Origin: AP-15 sp963698995
GTDB lineage: Bacteria; Pseudomonadota; Alphaproteobacteria; ATCC43930; CGMCC-115725
DNA length: 64,000 nucleotides
Reading direction: 5' to 3'
Assembly: GCA_963698995.1 (NCBI GenBank)
Contig: CAVOTD010000074.1
Span: 1 to 64,000 of the forward strand
In this document: piece after piece, positions 1 to 9,325 of the stretch
Layout of the letters: every line of letters starts with the position of its first letter
How positions within the stretch are numbered: the stretch's first letter is position 1
Made by a program: the position numbers and the translations under genes
Notes under the pieces: model-generated
The model's database searches: none
The model's input: only the letters and a program-made list of their open reading frames with translations
Told to the model about the DNA's origin: nothing

Positions 1-323
1 CACGCATCGGTGCATCCGACGACACCACCGGTCAGGCCATCGTGGCGTTCGTGACGCTCAAGGGCGAGGCCGCGGAGGGAGACACCGAGGCGGTCGTCGC
101 CGACCTCCGTCAGCTGGTCGCCACCACCATCGGACCGATCGCTCGACCCCGACAAATCCTGCTGACGCCCGAGCTCCCCAAGACCCGCAGCGGAAAGATC
201 ATGCGGCGACTCTTGCGCGACGTGGCAGAGAATCGTGCCCTGGGTGACGTCACCACGCTGCTGGACCCGAGCGTGGTCAACGCCATCAAGGATCGGATGG
301 TCGCCGCCCCCGACGAGGAGTAA
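1..323 (+). CDS. acs: Acetyl-CoA synthetase, C-terminal fragment
   Basis: Only the last ~107 residues are present; the reading frame is open from base 3 and the 5' end lies outside the window. The enzyme forms acetyl-CoA from acetate, ATP and CoA. The visible part is the mobile C-terminal domain of the adenylate-forming superfamily, with the motif PKTRSGKIMRR whose lysine is catalytic and is acetylated in this family, and the family ending DPSVVNAI. The first visible residues (RIGASDDTTGQAIVAFV) match the region just after the hinge. Codon choice is strongly G/C at third positions, as in the rest of the first 4.6 kb, and suggests an actinobacterial source. Confidence 0.85.
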   Translation, partial: RIGASDDTTGQAIVAFVTLKGEAAEGDTEAVVADLRQLVATTIGPIARPRQILLTPELPKTRSGKIMRRLLRDVAENRALGDVTTLLDPSVVNAIKDRMVAAPDEE

Positions 324-397
324 TCCGTCCGTCCGCCCGGCAGCGGCCCCACCGTACGGTCAGCACGGTCCTCCTCGGTCGGATGGTCTCGTCCGGG

Positions 398-726
398 TCA
401 GACCCCGCTCTGATGCAGGTGATGCGCCTCGTCGAGCTTCTCACCGTCGATGAAGACGTCGACGGTCTGGTGTGCGCACACCAGCAGACGAGCAGCGTCT
501 TGCGCTTCTCGACGACGACCTTGTGCACCTCGTGCTCCCCGACGGACAGCTCGTAGCGACGTAGTCGCCTGAAGCCGAAGAGGTGACGCCGGTGCACGAC
601 CTCGTTGCCGTCGACCCGGACGCTCATGAGCCCCCAGACCTGGTCCCAGCTCACGTCGAGGACGTGGCGCTCTTCGGTGCCGATCTCGACCTGATAGCGA
701 ACATCCCACTTGTGTGGTGCCTTCAT
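398..726 (-). CDS. Small conserved hypothetical protein (frameshifted)
   Basis: Begins MKAPHKWDVRYQVEIG and continues as a compact ~105-residue soluble protein rich in charged residues, ending DGEKLDEAHHLHQSGV. The reading frame shifts once near base 475, between the segments KTLLV and AHQTVDVF, so two frames must be joined. The start is the ATG at 726, with a GGAGGGCC-type ribosome site just upstream. No family is recognised. It lies just downstream of the GGDEF gene on the same strand, but no functional link can be shown. Confidence 0.5.
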
Positions 727-899
727 GATGGCCCTCCTTGCTTGGTGCGCTACCGACCCTCTGGTGGCGCAAGCGACAGGTTCTCGACCACGCAGCGGCG
801 TGTGGCTGTTGCCGTTCCTCCTCCGGACGCCGTTCCCGTCGTGACCGTTGGCCAGCGAGGTCTCGCTCGCCGGCCAAGCCAGAGTCAGAACCGGTGACA

Positions 900-2222
900 G
901 TCTGGCCGTTGGTCGGCGCGATGCCGGCATCGTGGTGGACGACCTTGTCGCGACCGTCGCGCTTGGCGGCCATCAGCGCGTCGTCCGAGCGCCGCAGCGC
1001 CGACTCGAGCTGCTCGCCCGGCTCCTTGTCCGTCACGCCGTAGCTGGCGGTGAACTTCGGCAGTCCGGCGACGGTGATGGCGGCATCGAGCTGGACCCGC
1101 ACCGATTCGATCGCGTGCATGGCGTCGCTCGCCGCGCAGTCGGGGAAGGCGATGGCGAACTCCTCACCCGCCGTAGCGACAGACGAGATCGCTCGTGCGC
1201 AGCGTGTCGCGCAGCACCCGGGCGAACAGCCGGAGCGCACGGTCGCCCGTGTCGTGACCGTACGTGTCGTTCAGGACCTTGAAGTGGTCCAGGTCGGCCA
1301 TGGCGATGGCCATCGGGTGCTGGCGCTGGCGGCACCTGGCCCGACCAGCTCGGAGAAGGAGCGGCGGTTGAGCAGGCCGGTGAGCGTGTCCGTGGAGGCC
1401 TGCAGCTGGGTCTCCGCCATCACCCGCAGCAGACCGATGCGGGCTCCGGCCAGCTTGGCCAGGGTGGAGAGGTCCTGGATCTGGTTCTCTTCGACGTCGT
1501 CCTCCGGCTTGTCCGGTGGCATGGATCACACCGACGGCGCGACCCATGACCGAGACCGGAACGCACAGGGCTGAGAGTTGCGCCCTGGGGCCGGTTGCGC
1601 AGCTTCGGGCAGGCATCGAGATCGTCGCTGTCCGAGAAGACCTGAATCTGCGCCCGCCGGGCGGCCGGGCACTGATCGGGCGAGTCGACCATGCACGACG
1701 GCATCTCGCTCGCCCTCGGGTGCCACGCCGGTCATTCGCGTCAGGTGGGCGTGGCTGTTGTCGGCCAGCAGCAGCTCGACGGCACCGCGGGGCAGCACCG
1801 TCGAGAACGACCGCTGGATCACGTCGATGACCTCGGGCTCACCTCCGGCCATGTCGAGCGCGTTGGCCAGGCGACTCTCGAATTCCTGCCGCTGGACCTG
1901 GACGTCGCGGATGCCGGCCTCCGTGGCCGCCGCACCGAGGGCCTCGGTGAGTTCGGCGGTGAGCATCCGCACCTTCTCGTCCGACTGTGCCTGCTGGCGG
2001 TCGGCGACGACGACGAGCAGGAAGATGATGGGGATGCTGAGCCCGATGAACATGCCCGGTCGAGATCAGGATGGCGGCGAAACCGGACGAGACCGCGTTG
2101 CCCGACGAGCATGGACGGGATGGCCAGGCTCGAGCAGAAGATCACGCCCGACGATGGCGCGTCAGGAAGCGGAGACGTCGGCCCTTTGCGACTTCCCCTT
2201 GCCATTCCTCTTCGGTAACCAT
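900..2222 (-). pseudogene. GAF-GGDEF diguanylate cyclase, multiply frameshifted
   Basis: The order is a short cytoplasmic start (MVTEEEWQGEVAKG), two predicted membrane helices (around GVIFCSSLAIPSMLV and GLSIPIIFLLVVV), a coiled region, a GAF-like sensor segment containing ALCVPVSVMGRAVGVIHATG, and a GGDEF domain. The GGDEF part shows TDTLTGLLNRRSF, MADLDHFKVLNDTYGHDTGD and the active-site signature GGEEF, so an intact copy would make cyclic di-GMP from two GTP at the membrane. At least five frame changes are needed to follow it (near 2145, 1700, 1520, 1310 and 1170), and the 3' end is unclear. The start at 2222 is preceded by GGAGGAGAG. Either this is a pseudogene or the sequence is poor here. 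Confidence 0.7.
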
Positions 2223-2445
2223 CCCTGCGACTCTCCTCCAGGGTGGTTCACGTACAGCTCTCGACCCGTCCGTGGACCACTGGCGCACCCGGTTTGCACT
2301 GTGTTCCTCGTCGGCAACGAGGATCCTCTATTAGCCGTTTGAGGGTCTTCGCAACCGTTCCGCTACCGGAACACCGCCAGTTCGCAACCAACTGGCAACC
2401 GAAACTGGGATTTCCGCAGAGCCATCGGCCCCGCCCGGGCTGGGC

Positions 2446-2556
2446 CTACTCCGGCTCGTCTTCTCCCGACCAGGAGGACGGCGGATCGCTCGCCGGGAAC
2501 GACTCCCGCGAGGCCTCGTCCTCGGGCACCTCGACCTCGTCCGGGGAATCAGTCAT
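2446..2556 (-). CDS. Small acidic protein with ESFPASDPP motif
   Basis: A 36-residue acidic protein (starts MTDSPDEVEVPEDE, ends SGEDEPE) with the motif SFPASDPPS, which recurs in many short uncharacterised bacterial proteins, usually as part of DEALEESFPASDPPA-like sequences. Its function is unknown. It is transcribed away from the LigD gene. The short length is normal for this group, so the motif is the main support for calling it a gene. Confidence 0.55.
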   Translation of the reverse strand: MTDSPDEVEVPEDEASRESFPASDPPSSWSGEDEPE

Positions 2557-2627
2557 CCATACCCTCGATCTCTCGCTGGGCGCAGGGTCAATGTCCCAAC
2601 CTAGTGGACCTGCGTAAGAGTGGTGGC

Positions 2628-4660
2628 GTGGCCACGAGGCGCAAGCAGAGCGAACAGCCCGAGGCACTGCGCACCTACCGGACCAAGCGGGATCCGGCCA
2701 AGACACCCGAACCCATGGGTGCGCGGCCGCAGCCCGAGGCGGCGGCGCCCCACGTTTCGTGATCCAGGAGCACCACGCCCGGGCCTTGCACTGGGACCTC
2801 CGCCTCGAGCGCGACGGCGTGCTCGCCTCCTGGGCACTGCCCAAGGGCCTGCCGGACGACCCCAAGCGGAACCACCTGGCCGTCCACACCGAGGACCACC
2901 CGATCGAGTACGCCACCTTCTCGGGCGACATCCCGGCGGGCGAGTACGGCGCCGGCACCATGGCCATCTGGGACAGCGGCACCTACGAGACCGAGAAGTG
3001 GTCCGACACGGAAGTGAAGTTCGTGTTGCACGGCACTCGGGCGTCCGGGGACTTCGTGCTCTTCCAGACCGACGGCAAGAACTGGATGATCCACCGCCAC
3101 GGCGAGTCCGTCCTGACCGATCCGATCCCGACGTCGATCAAGCCGATGCTGGCCGTGCTGGGGACGCTCCCCGAGGGCCGCAGTACCTGGGCCTACGAGG
3201 TCAAGTGGGACGGCGCCCGCACGCTCGCCTTCGTGGACGGTGGGCGCGTCCGGCTCCAGAGCCGCAGCGAGCGTGACGTCACTGCGATGTTCCCGGAGCT
3301 GGCCCAGGATGGGCGAGCACCTCGGGATGCACGCCGTCGTGCTCGACGGTGAAGTCGTGGCCTTCGGCGAGGACGGCCGGCCCAGCTTCGCCCGCCTGCA
3401 GAACCGGCTGCACCTGTCCGACCCCAAGGAAGCCCGCCGGCGGGCGGCCGCGGACCCGGTGCACTTCGTGGCGTTCGACGTGCTCTACGCCGACGGGCGC
3501 TCCCTCATGACCGACCCCTACGACGCCCGGCGGGCCCGCCTCGAGCAGTTCGAGTTCTCGGGCGCCAACTTCACGACGACCGAGTGCTTTCGCGACGTTT
3601 CCGGCCGCGACGTGCTGCGCGCCACCACCGAGAACGGACTCGAAGGCGTGGTGGCCAAGCGACGCAATTCCACCTACCGGCCGGGGCGTCGCGTCGCCGA
3701 GTGGGTAAAGGTCAAGGTGGTGAACACCCAGGAAGTCGTCATCGGCGGCTGGACCGACGGGAAGGGCGGCCGCGGGGCCAGCCTGGGATCCTGCTGCTCG
3801 GAATCCCCGGGGCGGACGGCCTGGACTACGTGGGCAAGGTCGGCACCGGCTTCGACGACCGGGCCCTCCAGTCGATCGTGGAGCAGTTGCGAGCTCTTCG
3901 CTCCCGGACCAATCCCTTCGTCGGCACCATCACCGAAGCCGAGGCCAAGGGTGCGCACTTCGTCCGTCCCAGCTTGGTCGGCGAGGTGGCGTACGGAGAA
4001 TGGACCCCTGCCGGCCGCCTGCGCCACCCGACCTGGCGTGGCCTGCGTCCCGACAAGACGCCGGCCGACGTCGGGCGCGAGTCAGAGCCCTCGACCAGAC
4101 GCGCCGGACGACGATCCTCCGGCTCCCGGATCGGGCACGCACGGCCGGCGCCAGGAGTCCAAGAACGGCTCGCAGCGCGTGCGTGTCGGCGATCGCGAGC
4201 TTTCGGTGACGAACCTGGACAAGGTGCTGTTCCCCGAGACCGGCTTCACCAAGGGGCAGCTGATCGACTACTACGCCCGCATCGCCCCGGTCATGCTCCC
4301 GCACCTTGTCGGGTCGCCCCCTCACCATGAAGCGCTTTCCCGACGGGGTCGAGGGCAAGTTCTTCTTCGAGAAGCACGCGCCCTCGCACACCCCCCGCTG
4401 GGTGAAGACGGCTGACGGTCCCCTCCGAGCGCCAGGGCGAGATCACCTACGCCGTCGTCCCGGACCTGCCCACCCTGATCTGGGCGGCCAACCTGGGCAC
4501 CATCGAGTTCCACGTCCCGCTGTGGCGTGCGACCGGCCGCAGGAAGCTCCCGACCAACCCCGACCAGATGGTGTTCGACCTCGACCCCGGAGAAGGGACC
4601 TCCATCGTCGAGTGCTGCGCGGTGGCCGAGCTCATCGTGGAGGCCCTGGCCGAGACGCAG
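2628..4660 (+). pseudogene. ligD: ATP-dependent DNA ligase LigD (PE-LIG-POL), frameshifted and truncated
   Basis: LigD repairs double-strand breaks with Ku. The domains are in the order 3'-phosphoesterase (HHARALHWDLRLERDGVLASWALPKG), ligase (adenylated lysine in YEVKWDGAR, then LDGEVVAFG, FDVLYADGRS and LEGVVAKR) and the start of the primase-polymerase (LDKVLFPETGFTKGQLIDYYARI, LTMKRFPDGVEGKFFFEKH, VFDLDPGEGTSI). The frame changes near 2745, 3305, 3775, 4120, 4312 and 4415. The polymerase domain stops after AVAELIVEALAET, where it fuses in frame to an unrelated hydrolase; roughly the last 190 residues are missing. The GTG at 2628 is the likely start. Confidence 0.8.
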
Positions 4661-5233
4661 CGCGGCCTCAATCCCTATATCGAAGATGTGGCGCGACGGC
4701 TGGCGGTGGCCAATTTTATCGCCTTCGCGCCCGATGGGCTGACCTCGGTCGGCGGCTATCCCGGAGATGACGAGAAGGGCGCCGCGCTGTTCGGCCAGGT
4801 CGACCGCGGCAAGATGGCGGAAGACTTCTTCGCCGCGGCAATGTGGCTGAAATCGCGCCCGGACAGCACCGGCAAGCTTGGCGCCGTCGGCTTCTGCTTC
4901 GGCGGCGGCGTCGTCAATCAGCTGGCGGTGCGCATGGGCTCGGATCTGGCCGCGGCAGTTCCATTCTACGGAGCTCAACCGAGCGCTGCCGACGCGGCCA
5001 AGATCAAGGCGCCGATCAATGCGCAATACGGCGAACTCGACACGCGCATCACCGGAGGATGGGAGGCCTTCGATGCCGCCCTGACGCAGGCGCACGTGCC
5101 GCACGAGGGTCATATCTACAAGGGCGCCAATCACGGCTTTCACAACGACACGACCCCCCGTTACGATGAAGCCGCAGCCAAAGAAGCTTGGCAGCACACC
5201 CTCGATTGGCTCAACAAGTACCTGAGAGCCTGA
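4660..5233 (+). CDS. Dienelactone hydrolase family protein, N-terminus lost
   Basis: The segment from RGLNPYIEDVARRL onward is the C-terminal two thirds of an alpha/beta hydrolase of the dienelactone hydrolase family. The nucleophile elbow is GFCFGGGVVNQ (Cys), the acid is in YGELDTRI (Asp) and the histidine is in NHGFHND, so the Cys-Asp-His triad is complete. Family members are about 230-290 residues and start roughly 90 residues earlier; that part is replaced by LigD sequence. No start codon of its own can be assigned. Base composition changes from actinobacterial to alphaproteobacterial type at the join. Confidence 0.8.
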
Positions 5234-5255
5234 ACCGAGGACGTCCTGCTAGAAT

Positions 5256-5515
5256 TTGTTCGCGCGCACCGTCCCGTCAGCAACGGTCGAGAAGGTCGAG
5301 GCGCACATCGCCGGCGCTCTGACGAAAAGCATCAGTGTCGTCAGCGCCGGCAAGCGCAGCCCACTCGGTGGCAGCTTCTTCGAGCCGACGGTGCTGACCG
5401 ATGTGACGACCGACATGGTCATCACCAAGGAGGAAACTTTCAGCCCGGTCGAAATACGGCATCGAGGAATTCCTCGAAGTCGAATCCCACTGCATGGGCG
5501 GCATCGACCGCTGAG
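5256..5515 (+). pseudogene. gabD: gabD remnant A (succinate-semialdehyde dehydrogenase)
   Basis: Translation gives VEKVEAHIAGALTK, then SFFEPTVLTDVTTDMVITKEE, a conserved middle stretch of NAD(P)-dependent succinate-semialdehyde dehydrogenase. After TFSPV the sequence jumps by an internal deletion of about 120 codons to the last residues of the same enzyme (YGIEEFLEV ... CMGGID) in another frame. Both ends of the normal ~480-residue protein are missing, so it cannot be functional. Its 3' part carries the perfect palindrome TCGAGGAATTCCTCGA. It follows the hydrolase stop by about 20 bases and is one of five such remnants in the window. Confidence 0.85.
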
Positions 5516-5629
5516 AGATGCGCCGAGGGTGGTAGCGAAACACGCAGGACCTCGTCCCTGGCAGCGAGCCTCCACTGATCCAGTATATTCGAGTTGCCCG
5601 ACGTCTATTGAGGATCGGATAGAGTCTTC

Positions 5630-5860
5630 ATGGCCGAAGTTCGAGTTGAAGTAGTTTTGGATCAAGTGGCGAATTGGCCGGAGGATCGGCAGCGGGAGCT
5701 CGGGGAACTTGCGCTCGAGATCGAGGCAGAGCTCGCTGGCAGCGGGTACGACGCGACAGTCAAAATTCGGGCGCTCGAAAGAATCTCGGTGAGCTGTGAA
5801 GTGGATCACACTGGCCCCAGTTCAAACTTGCTACGTTGCAGCGAGACAGTATTGGCTTGA
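5630..5860 (+). CDS. Small antitoxin-like protein, probably truncated
   Basis: The start (VVLDQVANWPEDRQRELGELALEIEAEL) has the short helical pattern seen in small antitoxin-like proteins, in which a WPxxxQ motif is followed by LxxLAxEIEA and normally by a conserved RAIDE-type segment. Here the frame runs through KIRALER and then into unrelated residues, so the end is probably shifted or truncated. No toxin partner is visible next to it. The family assignment is tentative. Confidence 0.35.
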   Translation: MAEVRVEVVLDQVANWPEDRQRELGELALEIEAELAGSGYDATVKIRALERISVSCEVDHTGPSSNLLRCSETVLA

Positions 5861-6009
5861 GCCGCTGAGAATGCCACCTACGACAGGAGGGCGCGGCCGT
5901 CCGACGCCAACACACCGCAGTCAAATCTCGCAATGTAGGATCGTGCCGACGTCTTCCGGAGAGGACGAGCGCGATGGGCCATGGGCTAACTAGAGGCAAG
6001 GCTTGTGAC

Positions 6010-7152
6010 ATGGCTACCTTGTTCGGAAATAACGCCACGTTGATCGCCGCCGTTTCGCGAAGCGCTGATAAGCTCGATATTTTCGTTTCTGACGCGGTAG
6101 GACAGATCTGGACGGCGGCTTGGGAACCGGGCTTCACCGAGTGGGGCGGCCCGTGGCTGATCAATACCAATAGCAGTCGAGCTCCCGAACCGCTGTTGAC
6201 TTCGACGCAGGTCTACGCGGTTTCCCGCAGCACGGACAAACTCGACATCTTCACGACGGACGCGAACGGGGTCATTCAGACCGCGGCCTGGCAGCCGGGT
6301 TTCTCGGAGTGGAGCGAGTGGCGGCAGGTCGCGAGCGGAGCGGCCGACGCGGCGCACATGTGACCGCCACCTCGCGCAGTAGGGATAAGCTCGACATCTT
6401 CGTTGTGGGTCTCGACGGGCGCGTCTACACCGCGGCGTGGGAGCCGGGCTTCGGGGCCGATTGGCACGGCTGGCGGATGATCGGGGACGCCGATTTTCGC
6501 AAGGCGCTCCCGTCCACACCGATGCCCGCAGCACCGACAAGCTCGATATTTCCGCCGACCGACGGCAACGGCGCAATTCTGACCTCGGCCTGGGAGCCTG
6601 GTTTCAGAGACTGGCGCCCGTGGCGGCAGGTCGCAGGCGGAGTTGCCAACCCCGGCGCGCATGTGACCGCGGTCTCGCGCAGCACGGACAAACTCGACAT
6701 CTTTGTGTCAACGCACATGCTCGCTACCGAGGAACCCAACGGGTACGTGCGTACCGCGGCATGGGAGCTGGGTGGAGGCGATTGGCGTGGCTGGTGGCCC
6801 GTCGGAAATATGAATACCGTGAACGGTGCCCCGGTCAGCGCCATCTCCCGTAGCACAGACAAGATCGACATCTTCGTGAGTCACGTGGAATTTTTTATTG
6901 ATGACGACAGCCAGATAGTTCCAAAGTTCTTGGGCGTGCAGAACGTCCGCGTGGGAGCCAGGCTTCACCGAGTGGCGCCCATGGCGCCTCGTTGCCGGCG
7001 GCTCTGACGCCAATTGGACCTCCCCTGTGGCCGCCGTTTCGCGCAACACGGACAAGCTCGACATCTTCGCGACGGACGCGAACGGTGTCGTGCAGACCGC
7101 GTCGTGGGAGCCGAACTTCGGCGCCGATTGGCACGGCTGGTGGCCCGCCTGA
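6010..7152 (+). pseudogene. PLL-type seven-bladed beta-propeller lectin (frameshifted)
   Basis: Seven repeats of about 50 residues follow the pattern AVSRSTDKLDIFV-(A/T)DANG-(V/R)-TAAWEPGF-W--W--VAGG, with blades beginning near 6037, 6205, 6358, 6520, 6660, 6830 and 7022. This is the repeat of PLL-like lectins, which form seven-bladed propellers and bind fucosylated or O-methylated glycans. The first blade starts about ten residues after ATG 6010; no signal peptide is obvious. The frame shifts near 6350, 6540 and 6945, and blade 6 has an unusual insert (HVEFFIDDDSQIVPKFLG). The last blade ends WHGWWPA and stop, directly followed by gabD remnant B. Confidence 0.7.
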
Positions 7153-7154
7153 CA

Positions 7155-7352
7155 TCGGGCCGCGTCTGGCGCGTCGCGGAAGCCCCCGAATGGGGCATTG
7201 TCGGCATCAACGAAGGCATCATCTCGACCGAGACCGCCCCCTTCGGCGGCATGAAGGAAAGCGGCATCGGCCCATCTGGCGCGTCATTGGGGCTCGAAAC
7301 ACGGCATCGAGGAATTCCTCGAAGTTAAATACCTCTGCATGGGCGGGATCAC
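7155..7352 (+). pseudogene. gabD: gabD remnant B (C-terminal end)
   Basis: Encodes GRVWRVAEAPEWGIVGINEG, then IISTETAPFGGMKESGIG and, after a short insertion and frame change, the enzyme end YGIEEFLEV-YLCMGGI. This is the last ~60 residues of succinate-semialdehyde dehydrogenase. It begins right after the stop of the propeller gene and ends about 170 bases before dctP. It contains the palindrome TCGAGGAATTCCTCGA and shares an extra ~20-base insertion with remnant D, which suggests that B and D come from one ancestral broken copy. Confidence 0.85.
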
Positions 7353-7525
7353 CAAAGCCCATCGCCCGCGCGGTGGCTATTGTCGGACGAATAGAGCGGG
7401 CAATTCGCGCCATCCGATGTCACCGACAGACCTTGCCAGTGGTGCTCGCAGCCCATAGACTTTAGCTGTAAAATCAACTGGGTGCTGGCCATCCAGCCGA
7501 AGCACGATCGACCAGGGAGGAACCG

Positions 7526-8531
7526 ATGGCAGCCAAGCGATGGATCCGGGGCGCCGCTGTAGTCGCCGCCGCGAGTTTGGTGTTGGCGGCTGAGAGCGCC
7601 GGCGCCGCCGAGCGTCACTTCAGCTTCGGCTACGATCAGCCGCATACCACCGCCTACGGCTTTGCCGCAGACACCTTCGCCAACAAGCTGAAGGAGCTGA
7701 GCAACGGGGCGTTGATCATCGACCAATTCCCCGGCGCGCAGCTCGGCCAGGAGCCGCAGATGCTGCAGAAGATCCGCACCGGCGACATCGATTTCATCCT
7801 CTCTGCCACCGCGAATGCGGCGACCGTAGCCCCCGAAGCCGGCGTGTTCTCGATCCATTTCATCTTCCGGGGCGAAGATCACTTGAAGAAGGCGATCGGC
7901 GATCCGAAGGTGGTCGGAGCCTTCCGCAAGATGATCAGGGACACGGTGCAGGGCGTCTCAAGTGTTGACCTTGCTCACCCTCGGCTTTCGCGACTTCTAC
8001 AGCAAGAAGGAGATCCACGGCATCGCCGACCTCAAGGGCCTCAAGATCCGGGTGCAGGCGACGCCGACCGAGGACACGCTGTTCACCGCCTACGGCGCCC
8101 AGGTCGTCCACATGCCGTTCGGCGAGGTCTACACGTCACTGCAGACCGGGGTGGTCGACGCCGCCGAGAACGGCATCAACGTCTATCTCTCGAACAAGCA
8201 CTACGAGGTGGCGCCGGTGATGTCATTGTCGGAGCACGAGGCCAACGACAACTGCATCTGGGTCAGCGACAAGACCTGGAACAGCTTCAACGACGACGAG
8301 AAGAAATGGGTGCAGGCGGCGGCCGACGAGGTCAATCGGCTGGAGCCGGCCTATGCGATGGAGCTCGAGCACCAGTCGATGACCAAGCTCGAGAAGATGG
8401 GCGTCAAATTCGTCAAGGACGTCGACAAATCCGGCTTCCTCAAGATCGCCGAGCCGATCCAGGACAAAACCGCGGCATCGCTCGGACCGCACGCGGTCGA
8501 GATCCTGACGCTGGTCCGCGAGGTGAAATAG
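7526..8531 (+). CDS. dctP: TRAP transporter solute-binding protein DctP (one frameshift)
   Basis: Periplasmic binding subunit of a tripartite ATP-independent transporter. It begins with a signal peptide (MAAKRWIRGAAVV ... AESAGAAE) and reads as a full ~335-residue DctP: HTTAYGFAADTFANKLKEL, GDIDFILSATANAA, LKGLKIRVQATPTED, VVHMPFGEVYTSLQTGVVDAAEN. The frame shifts once near 7960, between VQGV and LTLLTLGFRDFYS. The RBS AGGGAGGA precedes ATG 7526. dctQ and dctM follow on the same strand. The substrate is likely a C4-dicarboxylate or related acid, inferred from the fumC and mqo neighbours; binding residues cannot be decided by eye. Confidence 0.85.
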
Positions 8532-8548
8532 CCCGCTGCGCCGCCGCC

Positions 8549-8633
8549 GTCATTGCGAGGAGCGGAGCGACGAAGCAATCTCGATCCGAGTGCGCGTTAC
8601 CCGACGAGATTGCTTCGCTGCGCTCGCAATGAC
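8549..8633. repeat. REP-like inverted repeat between dctP and dctQ
   Basis: The left arm starts GTCATTGCGAGGAGCGGAG and the right arm ends GCTTCGCTGCGCTCGCAATGAC; the arms are largely complementary across a ~25-base spacer. Elements with a GTCATTGCGAG core are abundant in intergenic DNA of Bradyrhizobium-like alphaproteobacteria. It could form a transcript hairpin that sets the relative expression of dctP and dctQM. Confidence 0.75.
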
Positions 8634-8652
8634 AGGTTCTCTGCGCCGCTGA

Positions 8653-9201
8653 ATGAGAACACCAAGCCGCCTCGTCCTGGAGACGCAGCGCCATCTCAAG
8701 TGGCGCGCGCTCGATCTGATCGAGGCGGCAACCATGGTGCTCTGCGGGGTCTGCCTCGCGGGCTTCAGCAGCTCGGTGTTTTTCGACGTGCTGACGCGCA
8801 CCTTGGGCGCGCCGTGGCTCTGGCTGCAGGAGGTCACCAGCACCTTCTTTGTCTACGGGATCTTCATCGGTGCCGGCGTGGCGACGCGGCGCAACGATCA
8901 CCTTTATCTGTCGGCGATCACCGACACCATGACGGGCGCGCCCCGTCTCGCGGTCGAAACCTTCAACCGGCTGGTGGTCCTGGCGGTCGCGCTCTGCATG
9001 ATCTATTTCGGCTACATCAATTTCCTGCAGGGCTTCGGCAGCTTCCGCATGCCCTCGATGACGCCGATCGCCTCGCTCTATGCGGCGATCCCGATCTCGG
9101 GTGCGCTGATCGCGCTGTTCACGGTCGAGCAGCTGGTCAACGGCTGGCGCCACGGCTTCGAGTTGGCTGAACCGGCGCACGAAGAGATCTATTTCCAATG
9201 A
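8653..9201 (+). CDS. dctQ: TRAP transporter small permease DctQ
   Basis: A 182-residue membrane protein with four predicted helices (around MVLCGVCLAGFSSSVFFDV, VTSTFFVYGIFIGAGVA, RLVVLAVALCMIYFGYI and IPISGALIALFTVEQ). The size and the motif FFDVLTRTLGAPWLWLQEV fit the DctQ subunit, which joins DctM in the inner-membrane complex. It lies between dctP and dctM with REP-like repeats on both sides, an arrangement consistent with one transcript containing processing or attenuation hairpins. The frame is intact. Confidence 0.9.
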   Translation: MRTPSRLVLETQRHLKWRALDLIEAATMVLCGVCLAGFSSSVFFDVLTRTLGAPWLWLQEVTSTFFVYGIFIGAGVATRRNDHLYLSAITDTMTGAPRLAVETFNRLVVLAVALCMIYFGYINFLQGFGSFRMPSMTPIASLYAAIPISGALIALFTVEQLVNGWRHGFELAEPAHEEIYFQ

Positions 9202-9265
9202 GTTCCTCGACTTGAAAAGCGAGGTCATCCTGACGACGGATTCTCATGCGGACCTTGCCGCCCCT

Positions 9266-9290
9266 GGATTCCCGCTTTCGCGGGAATGAC
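9266..9290. repeat. Short palindromic REP-like element between dctQ and dctM
   Basis: GGATTCCCGCTTTCGCGGGAATGAC forms a hairpin with arms ATTCCCGC/GCGGGAAT. The same core occurs near 41,627-41,649 and 55,935-55,959, always outside genes. Confidence 0.7.
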
Positions 9291-9325
9291 GACAAGAGGC
9301 GGTCAGCCTTGAGGCGCGTCGCGGC

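Noticed and set aside
4568..5233. LigD-hydrolase fusion as a genuine new two-domain enzyme
   Set aside because: Both partners are truncated inside conserved domains and the join coincides with a change in likely taxonomic origin, so an artefact or transfer scar is far more likely.
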